Shown here piece by piece: positions 22,228 through 22,500 of a DNA stretch of 22,500 bases. Position 1 is the first letter of the stretch, and each line of letters opens with the position of its first letter. Under the pieces are notes generated by a model. It saw only the letters and a program-made list of their open reading frames with translations. It was not told the origin of the DNA and did no database searches. The stretch covers positions 1 to 22,500 of the forward strand of contig CAKMKB010000211.1 of assembly GCA_927435965.1 (NCBI GenBank), given 5' to 3'. The position numbers and the translations under genes are program-made. The stretch is from 38-11 sp927435965. Lineage in GTDB: Bacteria > Bacillota > Clostridia > Tissierellales > Dethiosulfatibacteraceae.

Positions 22228-22500
22228 GCGCAAAAAAACAATTGCAGGGAGATTAGATTTGATTGGTGTCGATTTAAGAAAAATCAATCTAACGGGAGTG
22301 GATTTAAGAGGCGCGTTTCTAATTGCAGTAGATCTTAGAGAAAGCGACTTGAAAAGCACAAACTTTATTGGAGCTGATTTGCGTGATGCAGATATCAGAG
22401 GGGCAAATCTTACAGAGAGCTTATTCATTACACAATCTCAAGTTAATACAGCAAAGGGAGACGCTAGCACAAAGCTACCAATATGGCTGGATTATCCTAA
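22217..22500 (+). CDS. Pentapeptide-repeat C-terminal half, out of frame and truncated by window end
   Basis: Shifting the frame by one base at the A8 tract (22211-22218) restores KSIKRKKTIAGRLDLIG. A clear A(D/N)LXX pentapeptide array follows, including GVDLRGAFLIAVDLRESDLK and ADLRDADIRGANLTESLF. A short tail (TQSQVNTAKGDASTKLP) still has no stop at base 22500. Pentapeptide repeats fold as a right-handed square beta-helix. There is no independent ribosome binding site or start codon near 22217, so this segment is translated only if the upstream reading frame shifts. I read both pieces as one gene of about 285 codons or more. Confidence 0.78.

Noticed and set aside
22138..22428. 96-codon minus-strand ORF with repeated KSTPI-like units
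   Set aside because: It is the antisense image of the pentapeptide repeats, which explains its repetitiveness.

Overview
The window is low-GC DNA with strong AGGAGG-type ribosome binding sites, TGnTATAAT extended -10 promoters and rho-independent terminators. Together with a UGA-decoding selenoprotein and clostridial-looking proteins this points to an anaerobic or aerotolerant member of the Clostridia. That placement is inference; nothing here fixes the genus. It looks like ordinary chromosome. No insertion sequence gene, prophage or CRISPR array is visible.

Left part (1-4604): a cysteine-less carboxymuconolactone-decarboxylase-like protein, a tRNA-Pro(GGG) with its own promoter and terminator, and an AlbA_2/RecG-C-terminal-like ATP-binding regulator with a TPQA-repeat linker. 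Then come a RelB/DinJ-type antitoxin with no recognisable toxin, a small membrane protein and a lipoprotein carrying S-layer-homology-like repeats. A DegV-family lipid-binding protein lies on the minus strand, convergent with them.

Middle (5594-10525): a decayed coding remnant of about 60 codons, then a tight three-gene plus-strand run: a CopB-type (CPH) copper ATPase with a 16-histidine N-terminal tail, a multicopper oxidase lipoprotein and an M19 zinc dipeptidase. The first two form a copper-tolerance pair: export of copper plus oxidation at the outer face of the membrane. Convergent to this run is one giant minus-strand gene of 2827 codons (10542-19025), a cyclic beta-1,2-glucan synthase with a GT84 transferase, a glucoamylase-like/GH189 cyclisation region and a GH94 phosphorylase region.

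Right part (19026-22500): divergent from the glucan synthase is a peroxiredoxin whose peroxidatic position is an in-frame UGA followed by a bacterial SECIS-like hairpin, so a selenocysteine peroxiredoxin that also lacks the usual C-terminal resolving cysteine. Its leader can form two mutually exclusive hairpins. Next are a 51-residue acidic small protein with its own promoter, a secreted SGNH/GDSL hydrolase, and a structured RNA leader of about 140 nt behind a near-consensus promoter. The last gene encodes a Cys-rich plus pentapeptide-repeat protein that is split by a frameshift at an A8 tract; its second half runs off the window end.

The most rewarding points are the selenocysteine peroxiredoxin (UGA 19528-19530), the unnamed structured leader at about 21480-21620, the A8 frameshift at 22211-22218 and the toxin-less antitoxin. 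None amounts to a clearly new multi-gene system.
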